The notes: generated by a model not told the origin, from the letters alone. Positions 49,058 to 62,052 are shown, counted from the first letter of the stretch. The stretch: 64,000 nt of DNA from Brachynemurus nebulosus (GCA_035578155.1 JAPWDM010000005.1:41430365-41494364), one strand, 5' to 3'. Made by a program: numbers and translations.

Positions 49058-49872
49058 CAGGGTTTCTTAAACTATGGGTCGCGACCCCATATGGGGTCGC
49101 TTAGAAAAATCTTGGGGTCATAGTGAAATATTTCTTCATATTTATATCTACATATATTTTTTGGGGGTCCTGAATAAAAAAGTTTAAAAATACATTTTGT
49201 ATGAAATTGCTTACATCCTACGACGTTGTGTGTATGTTAGGAAGGTTTCACTTGACGTCTTATGACGCCAGTGACAGTCAAGATGTTAACGTTTTGTGTA
49301 TTTTTGCCTAACATTTTATGGTAATTTATGTATTTTTCAGTTATTCCAAACAAATTTGGATACGATTTAAATATACATAAATAAAATTTGGAGCTTTAAA
49401 ACTGACCGCACATTTGTGTCCAAAATAATTGTTTTCTAATCGTTGATTGGCAATATATGTACCCGTCATCAAAATTTAATATTATACTATAATCAAGATT
49501 CCTACATTATTCCTATGTTTTCGAGAAAAACCTCTTTGACAAAAGGACAGACTGATATGAGGATGATTTTATAACGGATTCGTTCTTCCTTTTAAGGTTA
49601 GGCACCCTAAAATGAATCAGAAAAGGTGTTGTTGAAGAAAGAAATATTAATTTCTAAAATATTAATTTCTGAAACATAGTAGGTGATTCAAAAATAAAAT
49701 AAAGCCATGATAATATGAAATCATAGTTTAGTACAAAAAACCAATAATTTTTTTCTGCTTTTTAGCTATACAGAGAAATCAGACTGTAAAATTACATTGT
49801 TTTACAATTAATCTGAACATCTATTATTTTTTAAAGGATAACTCGTTGGGGTTAACAGTTTAAGAAACCCTG
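49058..49872. mobile_element. hAT element with a SPIN/Charlie-type terminus
   Basis: The left end is CAGGGTTTCTTAAACTATGG followed by gtcgcgaccccatatggggt. The right end, reverse complemented, is CAGGGTTTCTTAAACTG. The 'tggGTCGCGACCCC' text is the hallmark of SPIN/OposCharlie-like hAT ends. The outside 8-mers do not match cleanly. The 815-base interior shows no transposase and includes a reversed copy of the short repeat at 46325. Confidence 0.7.
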
Positions 49873-51539
49873 GTGTATTTATAGTGTAGCATTAATAATT
49901 GCTGTCCAATTTGGTTAATGGTCTGACCATATCTATAATCATTAAACATTATTACAGAGATATTGCTTTAAGACGTTATCATAGTATACGTATACAAGTA
50001 CTAATTGCGTCATATTTAGAGTGATAATATTGGAGATATTTAATAGTTTCACATTTAGCTATAGTGGTGTATTTAGGTTTAGTACTTTCCCGCCCTATTA
50101 AGCTCTGTCCGTTGGAAATTTTTCTATTGTTTGTCATCAAATATTAGTTATAAAAACAACATTTTTGGGAATAAACATTTATTTAAACTTACTCTTATTT
50201 ATTTAAGAACTTGTCTCTGAGACGGCTATGACGCAAAGGTGTCGATAAAAATCCGACTAGTCTATGTTTTTCGTTAGTTTGCTTTCTATTGAAAGTACAG
50301 CTAAAGAATTTCGTTGTGTTTGGGTCATTATACTACGAAGACGGCGAAGTTTGTATTCTATACCCAATTTCAAATACAATTGAGCATGAATCATTTTTAA
50401 GGAACTCAATAATTCTTTTATTCGAAACAAATCAATCTTCTATTCTTTTCCAAAACAAACTGCAAATTTAAAATTTACGCAAATGTAATAATGAAAGAGA
50501 TAAAGCCAAGAAAACGGAATTTTTTTTAAGTCATAAGTGATGAATCATGGTTAAATTTAAGTGAAATGGATTATACAAAGTTCAATTAGACGCAAGCTTA
50601 TATAAAAACATTGGTAATTTGATACTTATATACGCATATAATTACATATTCGATACGTTTTTCGTAAATTATATGACTTGATTAATAGAAACCCTCGGGA
50701 TAAATGTATAATTTATTCTATGTTGTTTAGCGAGCTTCAACATTAAATAAACTTTATTTTAAGCTCAATATTTTTGAGAGTTTATCAATAATTAACAGAA
50801 AACATTGTAATTGACAATTCCCAGGAAATTTGTTGAGGCGAAATAGAAGCTGACTCTATTTCTTCTTTTTTACATAAAAAGAGTAAATATTTACCATACC
50901 TATAATTCTCTCGCCTCTTCACAAAATGTCGTCCACTGCTCACCAATAAATGTTTTTTAAGGAACTTTTAAAATCCTGAATTTTTTTTTGTGTAAACTAT
51001 TTTAACAGTCTTTTACCTACTTAAATCATTTCTTCAAGGACAAAAGCGTATGGACAAAATCAGTAAACTTCAACTTTTTTCTAATTTCTGTATGCTTAAC
51101 ATTTTAGAGGATACAGATTAATGGTAATAAATCAATTACAAAAAATATACTTATGTATAAGTGATAAAAAGAAAATATGTGTTTTAACCGGTTGACGGTC
51201 ACTGAGGTTGCAAGATGTCAACTTAAACCTGACTAATTGAGACACCATGCTATAACGTTAACAATACCATATAAAGTGTATCAGCTATCAAAATCTTTTC
51301 TAGTATTTCGGCAGCATTTTGTGAAGTTAGTAAAAAAATATTTTAGTCTACGTTTACAAGGCGTCTACCCAATCTAAGGCTTAATGGCATGTTGATTCAT
51401 TAGAAAAGTTTATCGGAAATTCAATCCAAACAGTTGCTATTGTGTACATGAAATCATTAAGCTGAAAAGGATAGGAAAGTAATTTATCTACTGATATTAC
51501 GAGAGGTCTCAATTCACTGATAATTTAAATTTGATAGGG
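49873..51539. other. AT-rich spacer
   Basis: Apart from the diverged repeat at 51190-51300, nothing was recognised. A 60-codon frame at 50289-50471 resembles no known protein. Confidence 0.5.
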
Positions 51540-52160
51540 TTAAGTTGGTATTTCTGTATTCATTGGATCAGCTTCCGCTACACCGTCCAATTACCTTGGT
51601 GTGGGTACGAGGTCACATCGGAATAGCTGGAAATGAAAGGGCACCCAAATTAACCAAGAAGGGTTTAACTCAAACATTAATGAGTCCTGCAGAGCCGGCC
51701 CTGGAGATATCCTAAGAGTAAATTCTAACATGCCTACCCTTGCAAAGTATGTACAACGCCTAGACGAATCCGAGAGTTTATCGCCTTGCCCAGTGTAAAG
51801 CGAAAAAAAGAGTTTCCATCTCTAAGTATGGTACAGTTGAGCCGCCTGACACATTTCCTCACTGGGATAATGTCCTGAGGAAGTATCTTCTTGATGCCGA
51901 ACTAGAAGAGATTTCTCTCTGTCGCAGCTGCGGCTTGGCGGATGAGTATATTTTGTCACATGTTCTGTGTTCGTGTGAAACATTATCCTTGTTCAGATGT
52001 AACTGTCTGGGATTTTTATTAGTGGGTTTCGAGGGGGTTTTGAAGAAATTCGGAGAGTAGACTTTCGGATACTCCTGACATTCTACGAGGGACTGGACAT
52101 AAGCTAGCCTCTCTTGGATCATGTGGGGGCACAGTAAGCTCGTCTGGCAGCTTACATGTA
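51540..52160 (+). pseudogene. Non-LTR retrotransposon 3' fragment with RNase H remnant
   Basis: The plus strand reads LVWVRGHIGIAGNERAPKL at 51596-51652, matching the conserved RNase H motif (W-V-x-G-H-x-G-x-x-G-N-E). About 180 bases further on comes the usual C-terminal Cys/His segment: LTHFLTG, then EEISLCRSCGLADEYILSHV and LCSCETL. Several shifts separate the pieces. The order RNase H, then C-x2-C-x-H/C tail, fits a Jockey/I/R1-type ORF2. The upstream endonuclease and reverse transcriptase domains are absent, so it is 5'-truncated. A homologous tail lies at 13290-13480. Confidence 0.75.
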
Positions 52161-52682
52161 GCAAGAGTCACATCTATTTTTGTTGCTATTATTATCCTTA
52201 TATTGCTAATTATATTCGCGTAAGGTATACTGCTTATGAACATAAGTATTTACATATATATGCTACATGAGTTTATAAATAAAGTTAGCAGTGTAGGATA
52301 AATTTTGAAATACATTATAACCTGCGACTCGCAGTGTTATCGTTATAAAACCAAGTATAGTGATACAATTTAGCGGATATATTAGACGGATACCCTCATA
52401 ACAGTCAGCAACATAGTACACAGAGTCAAAGTCAGTCAGCCACTCACTCATTTCGAGCTTCTGGCTTCAAGCGCCATACTCTGTGGTGAAACTTTAATAA
52501 GTGTGTAGCATCCACTTCTGTCGCTCTGTTCACCACGTTCTCCACATCTGCATGTTTGTTGTTATGTTTGGTCGGTGTCTCAAGTGATGTGAAGGAATAT
52601 GATGCTTGTTTGACCAACAAAAAAAAAAAAAAAAAAAATACTAAAATGAAATATGAATAGCAATTATTTACGTATTCATATA
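52161..52682. other. Spacer ending in poly-A
   Basis: Bases 52440-52620 are GC-richer and run into about 20 A at 52619-52638. This could be the 3' end of a retroposed transcript, but no gene was recognised. Confidence 0.4.
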
Positions 52683-53213
52683 CAGTATAGCACCGATAAT
52701 GGAAACATCAGTTTTGGAAATTTTTTGAGAGCATCAAATTAGTCAACATCACTTTTGGAAAGTTGTATCAAAAATGTCAAGTACATAAATAGTAAATCCA
52801 TGTGCAATAGACCATGACGCATGATTTTATCAAAAGAAACAAATAAATATACTGGTAATAGTAGAGACAAACAACAACAGACCTCAAAGCGTGGGAATGT
52901 AGATTTTAATTACTGTACATAGAATGTTTATCTATATGTATTCTGTTCTGTGGCGGTTTTTATCATACGTAAAATGTAAACAAAATTATTTCAAAGCAAA
53001 TTAATAAACCGATAAATGAAAAAATATTTTCTAAGATAAATAATTTTTAATTCTTCACTTCTTTTTTTCTTTTATTAATGTTTAAAAAAACATAATTTTA
53101 ATTCAAAACATAATCTTAATATGTTTGTGAATCGTCCCTGGTCAAAAAGCATCACTTTTGTCAAGCACCACTTTTGGAGACTACTTTTTCTTGACAAAAC
53201 TGGTGCTCTACTG
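52683..53213. mobile_element. TA-target element F (Tigger-like), word catcacttttgg
   Basis: The ends are CAGTATAGCACC on the left and, reverse complemented, CAGTAGAGCACC on the right, with TA outside (52681-52682 and 53214-53215). The word catcacttttgg or a close variant recurs near both ends (52709, 52749, 53150 and 53165). It is 531 bases, non-coding. CAGTAGAGC is a typical pogo/Tigger terminus. Confidence 0.8.
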
Positions 53214-54464
53214 TATTTGCAGAGTTAGGTGCAAATATATGAATTATGTTTAATTTGGAAGAAGATGAGCTTTTTTGTTGAGCATTTCCAGGAATATTCA
53301 ATGACTGACCATGTTTTTTTGTGTAGGTAATGTTATCGTGATTATGTTATTGTAGCTAATTAAATAAAAAAAATGTTATATCCGACTGTCATGGTCAGGC
53401 TTTTATTAATCGCTGTGTCAGACATCCACCATTTTTGGAGTTCTATAAAAGGTTAGCCGTTCGAATCTTCAAATTTAATGAATTTTATACGAAATTTAAA
53501 ATAATAATCGTCTCATCGATTTTTTTTTTAAAAACAGGAAAACTAGTGGCGGTTTTAACGGATACGTTGGATAGGCTTGGACCTACCCAAAAATTTAGAA
53601 AAAAATTAATATAAAGGTTTAAGGAATCTGATCTTAAGTATATTTTTGCATTCTGAAACTTTATATGCTCTCAATTTTGTCAGTGATATTTATAACTTCT
53701 ACTGATGAAGACTTTTTAGTCGACTTTTCACCGAGAAATTAATCTTATTACACTGTATTCGATAAAAAACGGATCGACGCGCGAGTAGGAGCGCTATCCG
53801 TTTTAGAACCCGCAGAACACGATTCTGGACAGAAAATTTCAGAAATTAGAAGTCTATATTGATTCGGTTTTGTACTAATCAGGATTATTTTCTTCAACCT
53901 TGGAAAAAATTCATAATTTCATAGTGTTCACCTTTCTATTCTACTCTTTTTCTTTCATACTCTAAGACCTAAAGATAGTCATTTTATAAATTATGCATTA
54001 TCATACATTTGTATTAATTACATTAAAAAAATAAAACTAGTTAACACAAGTCAATCAACGCTGCATAGAAACAAAAAAGAGTTTCAATTTAATAAAAATA
54101 AGTTTAACATTTACGACAAATAATTATCAACATTAAATATTGTATAAAAAAAATTGATTACCACATTTTTAATTCACAACATTAACGATAGTTTATTATA
54201 TTATAAAAAAAAATGTCGTCAACAATGAAGAGACTGACAGAAATAATAACGCCTTTGATACTAGTAATAAGAGATTATCAAACTCATCATTTCTTCAACA
54301 AGTTTGAAATTTTCAAATGAAAAAAAAGAGGAGGTTCTCAATTCGACTGAATTTTTTTTTTTTTTTTTTTTTTTTGGGGGGGGGGGGTATATTACTTCAT
54401 AACATTTTGATTAAATTTGGCAAATGTATACAACAAATAAAAATAATAGACACGTATACTTTTT
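53214..54464. other. Spacer with a T/G homopolymer
   Basis: A run of about 24 T followed by about 12 G lies at 54352-54387. The phrase ggataggcttggacctaccc at 53570 is shared with 35738. No gene. Confidence 0.5.
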
Positions 54465-54605
54465 ATCTGCCATAAAAGCCATTTAAGGGGTAAAATCGAG
54501 TCTCAAAATAGGGATAAAAATTAAATTTTATAAAACTACTCGAAAACTATAACAGCTAGAAGAAAAGTTTAATTTGACACAAACCTTTATGTTTAAAGGT
54601 CTTTC
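54465..54605 (+). repeat. Interspersed repeat family X, short copy
   Basis: It shares tttttatctgc and ggggtaaaatcgag-type text with the copy at 7165 and is diverged. Confidence 0.5.
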
Positions 54606-55338
54606 TACCGACATACTCAAATCCAGGGTCGGATCTATTGGTGAGTCTTAACAATAAAATTGGGGGTAAAATTTGAAATTGGATGAATATGGTTTGACCA
54701 ATCAAAATATTAATATCAAATATGAAAATTGCATTAAAAATACTAGTTTACCTGTTTTTGTTAAAAGCCGTAACGCTACAATTAAAATTTTAAATCTTAA
54801 TGTAAAATCTTACATGTGCAGGCTATATATTACCGATAATACTTTCAGAAATAACTATTTAAACCGTTTTTACTCGTTATATTCTTCAATCAATATTTAA
54901 ACGAAAGTATTCCATAAATTTAAAGAAAGTATTCCAATAAAGGACTTATATCGATTCTGAATGCTCTAGTTAATATTGGAATTATTTTAAAAACAGAACC
55001 GACACAAGCAAAATTTAAATTGTCAGCATTATTTTCGAAGCTGTAGTTTTAGGAGATATGGTTAATATTTTAAATTCAAAATCGGGAATTATCACTTAAA
55101 GATCGTTCCCTGTAAGAGGTTCAAGGTCACTCAAAAAGGAAAAAATAACCCTTTTTAAGAAAAAATAAATAAAACCAACTCCAAAGTAATAATAATAAGA
55201 GCACCTACTGAAAAGTATAAAATAATTAGGCAATTAATCAAGACGTAAATATAAAAATAAAATTTTCCAGGTTTTAAAGTTGGATTCTAAAAAAACATTA
55301 AAATTTATATATATTTTAATTATTTTTTTAATTTGACA
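54606..55338. other. AT-rich spacer
   Basis: Nothing recognised. The 75-codon frame at 54673-54900 is not similar to anything known to me. Confidence 0.5.
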
Positions 55339-55340
55339 TA

Positions 55341-55955
55341 GACCGGGAACTGTGACATCAAATGTGCCGTTATAGGAATTTAAAAAAAAATACAGTAGAG
55401 CTTCAGTTAAGTTAACATCAGTTTTGTTAAGTGACGTCACTTTTTTCTCACTAAAGTCAAGAGGATTTTATACAATTAGAAAGAAATAATATTATTACAT
55501 TATACATATTAATATATTATATAGACATATTATTACATTATACATATTATATATTATAAAGACAAAGATATTATAAATTCTGTAAAAGCTATATGTGCAA
55601 TAAATAGAACAATTACATATAGTATGATTTAAAGAAATTGGTTTGGATGTCATAAGCGTATTCAAATTTAAACTTTTCTCTGTTGAATTTTAAAACTTCA
55701 TTTGTAACTTAAAGTTCATAAATGTTACTAATTAGGTTTATTCAAAGTGAAAAATCGAACATTATTACAAAATTTTAATGATAATTAATTCAATTAAAAA
55801 TTTAAAATATACCTACTTCTTGGCAATCCTTGCCCCGTTATACCACAATTCACTTTGATTAATATCCTGTTTAATCGTTAATTCTTATACAATTTTTTTT
55901 TGCATCAAATGTGCCATTCTATATAATGGCACATTTGATGTCGCTGACTCCCGGC
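55341..55955. mobile_element. TA-target element H, word ACATCAAATGTGCC
   Basis: The left end is GACCGGGAACTGTGACATC and the right end, reverse complemented, is GCCGGGAGTCAGCGACATC. Both continue aaatgtgcc, with TA outside (55339-55340 and 55956-55957). The word appears three times, two of them forming a palindrome at 55903-55941. A nested CAGTAGAGCTTCAG end at 55392 looks like another, truncated, Tigger-type insert. Confidence 0.8.
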
Positions 55956-55957
55956 TA

Positions 55958-56359
55958 AAACTTATTTATAAAATTCAGGTTTCATGTCTGCGTAAGTTAA
56001 AGGTAATGTTATACTGGTCTATTGCGTGAAGAGATAATAAAAAATTTTAGAAGACATTTTTTCTTCTTAACCATGAATTTCTTATTTGTTTCACTTAATT
56101 ATCATTATTAATTATTTTTGTTTTATTAATGATTATAATTTTAAATTTCGGTTTTCTTTGGAACAATTAGTTTATTAAAGGTATTGCTCTTGTTCAGATA
56201 TCATTATTTATATATGTACCGTTATAGTTACTTTAGAGTGATTTACAGAATGAAAATGATATATCTTGGATTTGATACTCCGTTCTTCTCCGATTTGAGA
56301 TTCTTGGAAAATTCCACAATATTTTTGTTATTGCAATTTTTCGAAATAACTTTTGTATA
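55958..56359. other. AT-rich spacer
   Basis: Nothing recognised. Confidence 0.6.
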
Positions 56360-56367
56360 ATATATAC

Positions 56368-56650
56368 CAGGGCCGGATTAACCCTGAGTCCGCCCCTAGG
56401 CACCTTGAAAAATGCCGCCTCTACCTTTTGTTTGAAAAAAGGAAATCTTGAAAAAAAAGGCAATCACAAATTTTTATGCCCTGTTTTAAAAATTTGCCGT
56501 CCCTTTTCCCACTTTTTTTACAAACTTTCTTAAAAAAAATAAGTGACGAGCCAAAAATAAAAACGTTAATTACTCATTTTTTACCCTATTTTAAAAATTT
56601 ACCGCCTCTAGGCCATGGCGTAGGGTAGCCTATTGGCTAAGCTGGCCCTC
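56368..56650. mobile_element. hAT MITE with perfect 8-base duplication ATATATAC
   Basis: The ends are CAGGGCCGGATTAACC and, reverse complemented, GAGGGCCAGCTTAGCC. ATATATAC occurs at 56360-56367 and 56651-56658. It is 283 bases, non-coding. Confidence 0.9.
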
Positions 56651-56658
56651 ATATATAC

Positions 56659-57339
56659 TCCTAAAATGATGTTGCTGAAGTAAAAAAGCTATCAGACAAT
56701 TAAATTCCGTCCTCACCATATAAGACCAACTGCTACGTCTAAAAAATTAAGATTATTATGACTCAGGGACAGTAGATTTATCATGAGCTATTTTACTAAC
56801 AACTTGCGAAATTGAAAATTAAAAATTTGTGAACGAAAGCCTTAAATACGTTTTTTTGCGAAACTAGATTTTTCAAATCGACATGGATGCTAGCTTTAAA
56901 ACCAGACGACATGACAATTCAATTTAATTCTTGTTTAACTTAAAAGTTTTAAAACTGTGGACATTATCGCTTTAAAATATCCCATCGTTTTTCTATTATT
57001 AAAGTTCGTCACGGAATTGCTCAATATTTTATTTTGAACGAACAAAATCATCGGTCAATAACCTCAATGTTTTTTTACATATCCGAAAACCAGCTTACGT
57101 CATAAATGATCTCAAACATTTGTGAGTTGAATATAATACATTTATTAACCTACATACGAGACGACGATGTGAGATGTGATTGATTATGTCTATCTTACTC
57201 CTACCTAAAATACACTTCCAGCGCTAGGTGCAGGTAAAAGTTAAATTCTCTTGAAAATGAACTATAGCACAAATCATAGTAGACGATAGAAGACGATGCA
57301 ATACCAGTACCTACATTTTTACGATAGACTATAAAATTA
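56659..57339. other. AT-rich spacer
   Basis: Nothing recognised. Confidence 0.6.
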
Positions 57340-57510
57340 GGTCAAACTGCCACAGCAGCGGCACTAACATAAATGCGACAGTACTGTTATTGTTCTCATT
57401 TCCCACTGACACCGTGACGGGTGCGCGGGGAGAGGAAGGAGATTACAAACAGACATAAAACAACATGATATTCGGTTGCAGACTGCTACTGCAGTCGAAG
57501 CTATAAATTA
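57340..57510. other. GC-richer island, possible promoter or untranslated exon
   Basis: Text such as caccgtgacgggtgcgcggg stands out from the AT-rich flanks. No open frame or transposon end is seen. It is compatible with a promoter, but unproven. Confidence 0.3.
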
Positions 57511-57829
57511 GAATATTGTAAAGTAATTTTTTTTGTATTACATATTTATTAAAATTTGAGTCTTGCGCTGTTTTCGCTGTTGGCTTGTACGAAGTTATCG
57601 TTGCCAAATTATTTTTTTATTGAAATTGTAATGGCGATTGCTCCATAAGGAACATATTTCAATATTTATGAAATACAATTTTGATCAAGAACAAGTATAT
57701 ATTTAATACAGTTTAATCTGGGAGTACGTCCTTTTGTCTTGGAACAAGAACTTTGGAGAAATTTAAAAATACTTTAAAAATTGTGTGGAAAATTAACACC
57801 TAATTAAAATAATACTTTGCATATGTTAC

Positions 57830-57965
57830 GCTAAATTAGTGAATTTGCTTAGTTTATGAAATGGGCAGTATTTTGCCTAATTCGTGAAATAGGTATAACG
57901 TTTTCACAGTTAGTGGAACAAGCAATACTATGTCGTGAAATCACCAGATTCCTAATTCATGAAAC
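57830..57965. repeat. Reiterated word taattcatgaaat
   Basis: Variants of the word (agtttatgaaatg, taattcgtgaaata, agttagtggaaca, taattcatgaaac) follow each other about every 20-35 bases. This resembles the subterminal zone of a word-bearing TA-target element. No second end was found. Confidence 0.45.
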
Positions 57966-57984
57966 TATAGCAAACTATAATTAA

Positions 57985-58243
57985 CCCTAGAACGACAAGG
58001 CTCAAATTTAGCAAGTGCGTGTCATCCACGACACCTATTTCTTTTTCTATTTTTTAAATTAATTACAGGTCAAATCGATATTTACTTGATGTCAGTGTCA
58101 ACGTCTATCTGTCCAGATGGTTTTCAAATTTTTACCAAAAAAGAAATTTATTATATTATTGTCAACTTCTACATTATCAAAAGTTGCAACGCTGAAACAA
58201 AAAACGTAGGTGTCATGTATGACACCGACTTGTCGTTCTAGGG
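57985..58243. mobile_element. piggyBac-like MITE, copy 1
   Basis: TTAA (57981-57984 and 58244-58247) flanks ends that read CCCTAGAACGACAAG on the left and CCCTAGAACGACAAGTCGG on the right. Next to each end an inner repeat, gtcatccacgacacc or gtcatgtatgacacc, forms a second inverted pair. It is 259 bases, non-coding. CCCTAGAA plus TTAA is the signature of piggyBac elements. Confidence 0.9.
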
Positions 58244-58247
58244 TTAA

Positions 58248-59100
58248 AAATAAATTAATCTAAAGACATCGATAATATAGAAATTATTCTCTGCTCAAAA
58301 ATTTATTAATAGGTAATAATTAAAATATATTTATTTAAGGTTTGAGACAGTAATGTACATAGTAAGTATTAATTAATTAGAAGAAAATGAGGGTTATTAC
58401 GTAGTGAATATGATTTAATGAGGGTAATTTTTGGAGAAAATAACCATCAGTATACTAACTGAAGCATTATTATCTTACAGAACATACTTCATAAAAATAA
58501 TAAAGTTAGGAATGAAGAAATTAATAATAATTGAAATTAAGTACTTACAAAAATAGAGTATGAAGTTTAATAAGTTAATATTAAAACTGTTTTTCAAACT
58601 TTATTTTTAACAATTGTAAACTATTCTAACTTCATATTTAACAGTTGTAAAATTTTTGGTATACCTAAATCGTAAAATGGAAAAACAGTTGTAGCTTATA
58701 TTATGTATCATTTTCCTTGAAGCTAAACACTTTTTACTGCATAATTTTAAACTGAATAAAATGTAGATTTTAGCAACATTTATATGCCATTTCAGGTAAT
58801 TACATATACCACTTAAGGGAGCCTATTAATGTAGTCAAGGGCGGATTAATCCACTTTGGGACCCTGGATATTTTCTTCTTACCGGGCCCCTTCCCATCTT
58901 TATAAGATATATAGCACACAAAAAATAAAAAAAAATAAAAAAATAAGTAAAACAAACAAGAATATATTATATAATGTGAAAAACTAAAACAAATCTCAAA
59001 TATTGATTTAAATATTCATGCTAATAATAGAGAAAAAATTTAAGTAGATGTAGTTAATTATTTATTGAATTGAGAATGGTTTAAGTAATTTTTGTTTGTA
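58248..59100. other. Spacer with a hAT-like fragment
   Basis: CAAGGGCGGATTAATCC at 58837-58853 followed by gggaccctgg and gggcccctt resembles a hAT MITE end. The rest is AT-rich. Confidence 0.4.
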
Positions 59101-59648
59101 CAACTGAACTCCTTTTTATGCGGTCCTTTTTTGTGCGATTTTTTTTATGCGGTTTTATTATGCGGTTTATAAAAAATAGCCATTAAAATGCATAACGTGA
59201 ATCAAAATCACGAGACAGTAAGAAGCCTAAACAATTACTATAATAACTTTCCTTGATAAACGTACTTTTTGACGGCTCTTAAGCATTTAATCAATACATT
59301 GCATAAGGACATAAGTTTATTGCATCATTTAATTTTGTTAAGGATGTATTTTTTAAAATCTTCATAATATTATAAAGTTGAAATAAAATGTTTCTACGTG
59401 TAAATTAATGCTTTATCTTGTTTATAGAAGCAACTTCCAAGGAAATTTCTAAGTTTTGAGCGTTTTGAGTGATGTTTTTTCGATGAAACTTTTTTTATGC
59501 GGTCCCGACCAACCGCACAAGAAAGTTTTTTGTACAATCTGGATCGAACTATACTTTTTATAGCTATTTATGATATTTTTGATAAATATTTTTTTTGCGC
59601 GATTTTTTTATGCGGTCCCTATCCACCGCACAAAAAAGAGTTCAGCTG
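59101..59648. mobile_element. TA-target element E, copy 2 (Tigger-like)
   Basis: The left end is CAACTGAACTC and the right, reverse complemented, CAGCTGAACTC, with TA outside (59099-59100 and 59649-59650). Text between closely follows the copy at 41439, for example cgatgaaactttttttatgc. Short frames across it are not genes. Confidence 0.85.
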
Positions 59649-59650
59649 TA

Positions 59651-60475
59651 CATATGTATGTATATATGTAGGTACATGAAAATTTCGACACAAAACAGAC
59701 AGAGTGACAAACAGATTAGACATAGTTTCATATGCAGTTATGATGGCTTGTTAGTTAGCTGGATAATTATCAAACTATTTTATATATTTCTAACACATAG
59801 TAAGTAAATCCAAAACAAGTTTATGGTACTTACATATATACTGCCAACTCGCACAGTCTATCTGTCCATCTGTTTGACACATATTGCCAATGATAATTTA
59901 ACTTACATAACGTTAAATTAAAGATTATAAATCAATTATCTTCCATAGCTTGAACGTTATCTTTATCTATTTAATAAAATATGTAATTAATATAAATATG
60001 TACATACATATTCTTTTTCTATCTTATACATATATTCTATCTTTGTCTATAATTAACGAGTAATATTGTATTACAATGAATTTACTTTTTTTGTTTATGT
60101 TGGTTAAAAATTTACATACAAAAGAAAAAAAATTAGGTGTTTTAGTGAGTCAATCAAATATTTATGAGCATTAACGATTATTTAAGATAGATTATAGATT
60201 ATAGTTGTCCCTTGTTCGTTGAATCCGCAATGCTTTGGTGAGCCGCAGCAGTATGTATATAGCCTTATACAGTACACCCAGTACACTGTTTGGAAATTGT
60301 GCCTCTTGGGTACAAATACCAAAATTTAACGACAATCAAAAAAGAACTGGACGGACGTATTTTAGGTCATTTCACTTACCTACGTAGACGAAGCGGTTTG
60401 TCAGACTAATTAAGGGTGTGTATTTATCCCATGCTGCTAAAGTCTGTCTCTGTTGTTGACACATAGATTCTTATT
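59651..60475. other. AT-rich spacer
   Basis: Nothing recognised. A slightly GC-richer patch lies at 60200-60320. Confidence 0.55.
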
Positions 60476-60479
60476 TTAA

Positions 60480-60736
60480 CCCTAGAACGACAAGCTCATA
60501 ATTTAGCAACTGAGTGTCACCCACGACACCTATTTCTTTTTCTATTTTTTAAATTAATTACAGGTCAAATCTATATTTAATTTATGTCAGTGTCATCGTC
60601 TATCTGTCCGGATGGTTTTCCAATTTTTACCAAAAAAAAATTTATTACATTATTGTAAACTTCTACATTATCAAAAGTTACAGCGCTGAAAAAAAAACGT
60701 AGGTATCATGTATAACACCGACTTGTCGTTCTAGGG
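60480..60736. mobile_element. piggyBac-like MITE, copy 2
   Basis: TTAA (60476-60479 and 60737-60740) flanks CCCTAGAACGACAAG ends. The body follows copy 1 at 57985 closely, same orientation, 257 bases, with scattered substitutions. Confidence 0.9.
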
Positions 60737-60740
60737 TTAA

Positions 60741-62052
60741 ATGTTACAGGTATTTCATCGTCCTTTCTATAAGTTTACGAAAAGTCTATCTATTTTAAAT
60801 TTGATCTTTATATAGGATACCACATAGGTACATTTTTTACAATATACCTTTTTCTGCAATCATCGAGATTTACATGTGTTTTTGATATCCGAGTACTAGA
60901 AGTATCTACACAAGCCTGTCTCTGCCTACCCCCCCCCCCCCGCTGGGTAAAAGGAAACTAGTTATTAATCATTACGTTACATAATTTATTCTTGCTGTAA
61001 AATATTCAGGATATTAATTTCCAATTCAATTAATGATTTTGTGGTTCGTTTTTTAAACATTATGCAAACACATAGCTAGAATTCTGCTATGCTGTATGTC
61101 CGCAACGCATGTTTTAACGTTTATTTCATATTTATGACATGGTTATAACCACAATGATTGTTATATCGAAGACAAGAGTCGTATGAATTTCTCACTCTAC
61201 TTAAGTAGGTACTTGAAGGGAATTTGATGCGATTCTCATCTTTCGCCTTTCTTAAATTTTAGACTGAATAGCAAGTTAAAATATGATAAAATAAGATAGT
61301 AGAAAGATAGGAACCACATTAATACAATAAACAGTTTCGTAGTAAAATGAAATATACAATCTTAATTTTATTGATCAGAAACTTAATAATGGAGACTCTG
61401 AAAAATGAAGTTTTTCATAAAGCCACCACGATTATTTAAATTTTATTTCTTTACTACAGCACCGGCAATTTCTTCAGCCCTATACCATCTTTGAAATTCG
61501 GATTTTGAAATAGCTAATTTATATTAAAATATTTTGTTGCAGTTTCTATTAAGGCTAGCGAAAAAAAAAATAAAGAAATAAAGAAATAAAGAAATTTACC
61601 ACAAAATTTTTCCCATATTTCAGTCGTTTTGTTATTATAGTTCAATAAAACATTATACACTTACTTTAGTTTTGCAAACTTGTAAATGTTTTATAATTAC
61701 TGTATTCTATCGTAGGTAGTTTTTTTAATTATAAAAAATTACTTTATTATAAAATTTTTCAATATTCATGTGAAAGTTTATTGTCCTCAACGAAACGTCA
61801 CAGAAATATGTATATTGTTTACTTTATAATTATTTATAATAATTGTAATTAAGTTATATTCTTAACTAGTTCTACTATACCAGTATACAATGAATGAGTG
61901 CTTGGATAAGGTTAAATTTACCACAGTGTTGCGCAGATGAACTAAACAAATGCCACAAGTTAAGCAGACGACAAGAAAATTTAATTATGATATAAAGGTT
62001 ACGCAAATAAAAGAATAACATAAATGAAATTTAATTGGTATTAAATAAAAAA
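60741..62052. other. AT-rich spacer with simple repeats
   Basis: A C homopolymer lies at 60931-60941 and aaagaaat units at 61570-61595. No gene. Confidence 0.6.

Noticed and set aside
51690..51710. gccggccctgg resembles a hAT end facing 17211
   Set aside because: It lies within the retrotransposon fragment, 34 kb away, with no matching duplication.
53450..53475. gccgttcgaatcttc resembles a tRNA T-arm
   Set aside because: No acceptor stem, D-arm or anticodon arm can be folded around it.
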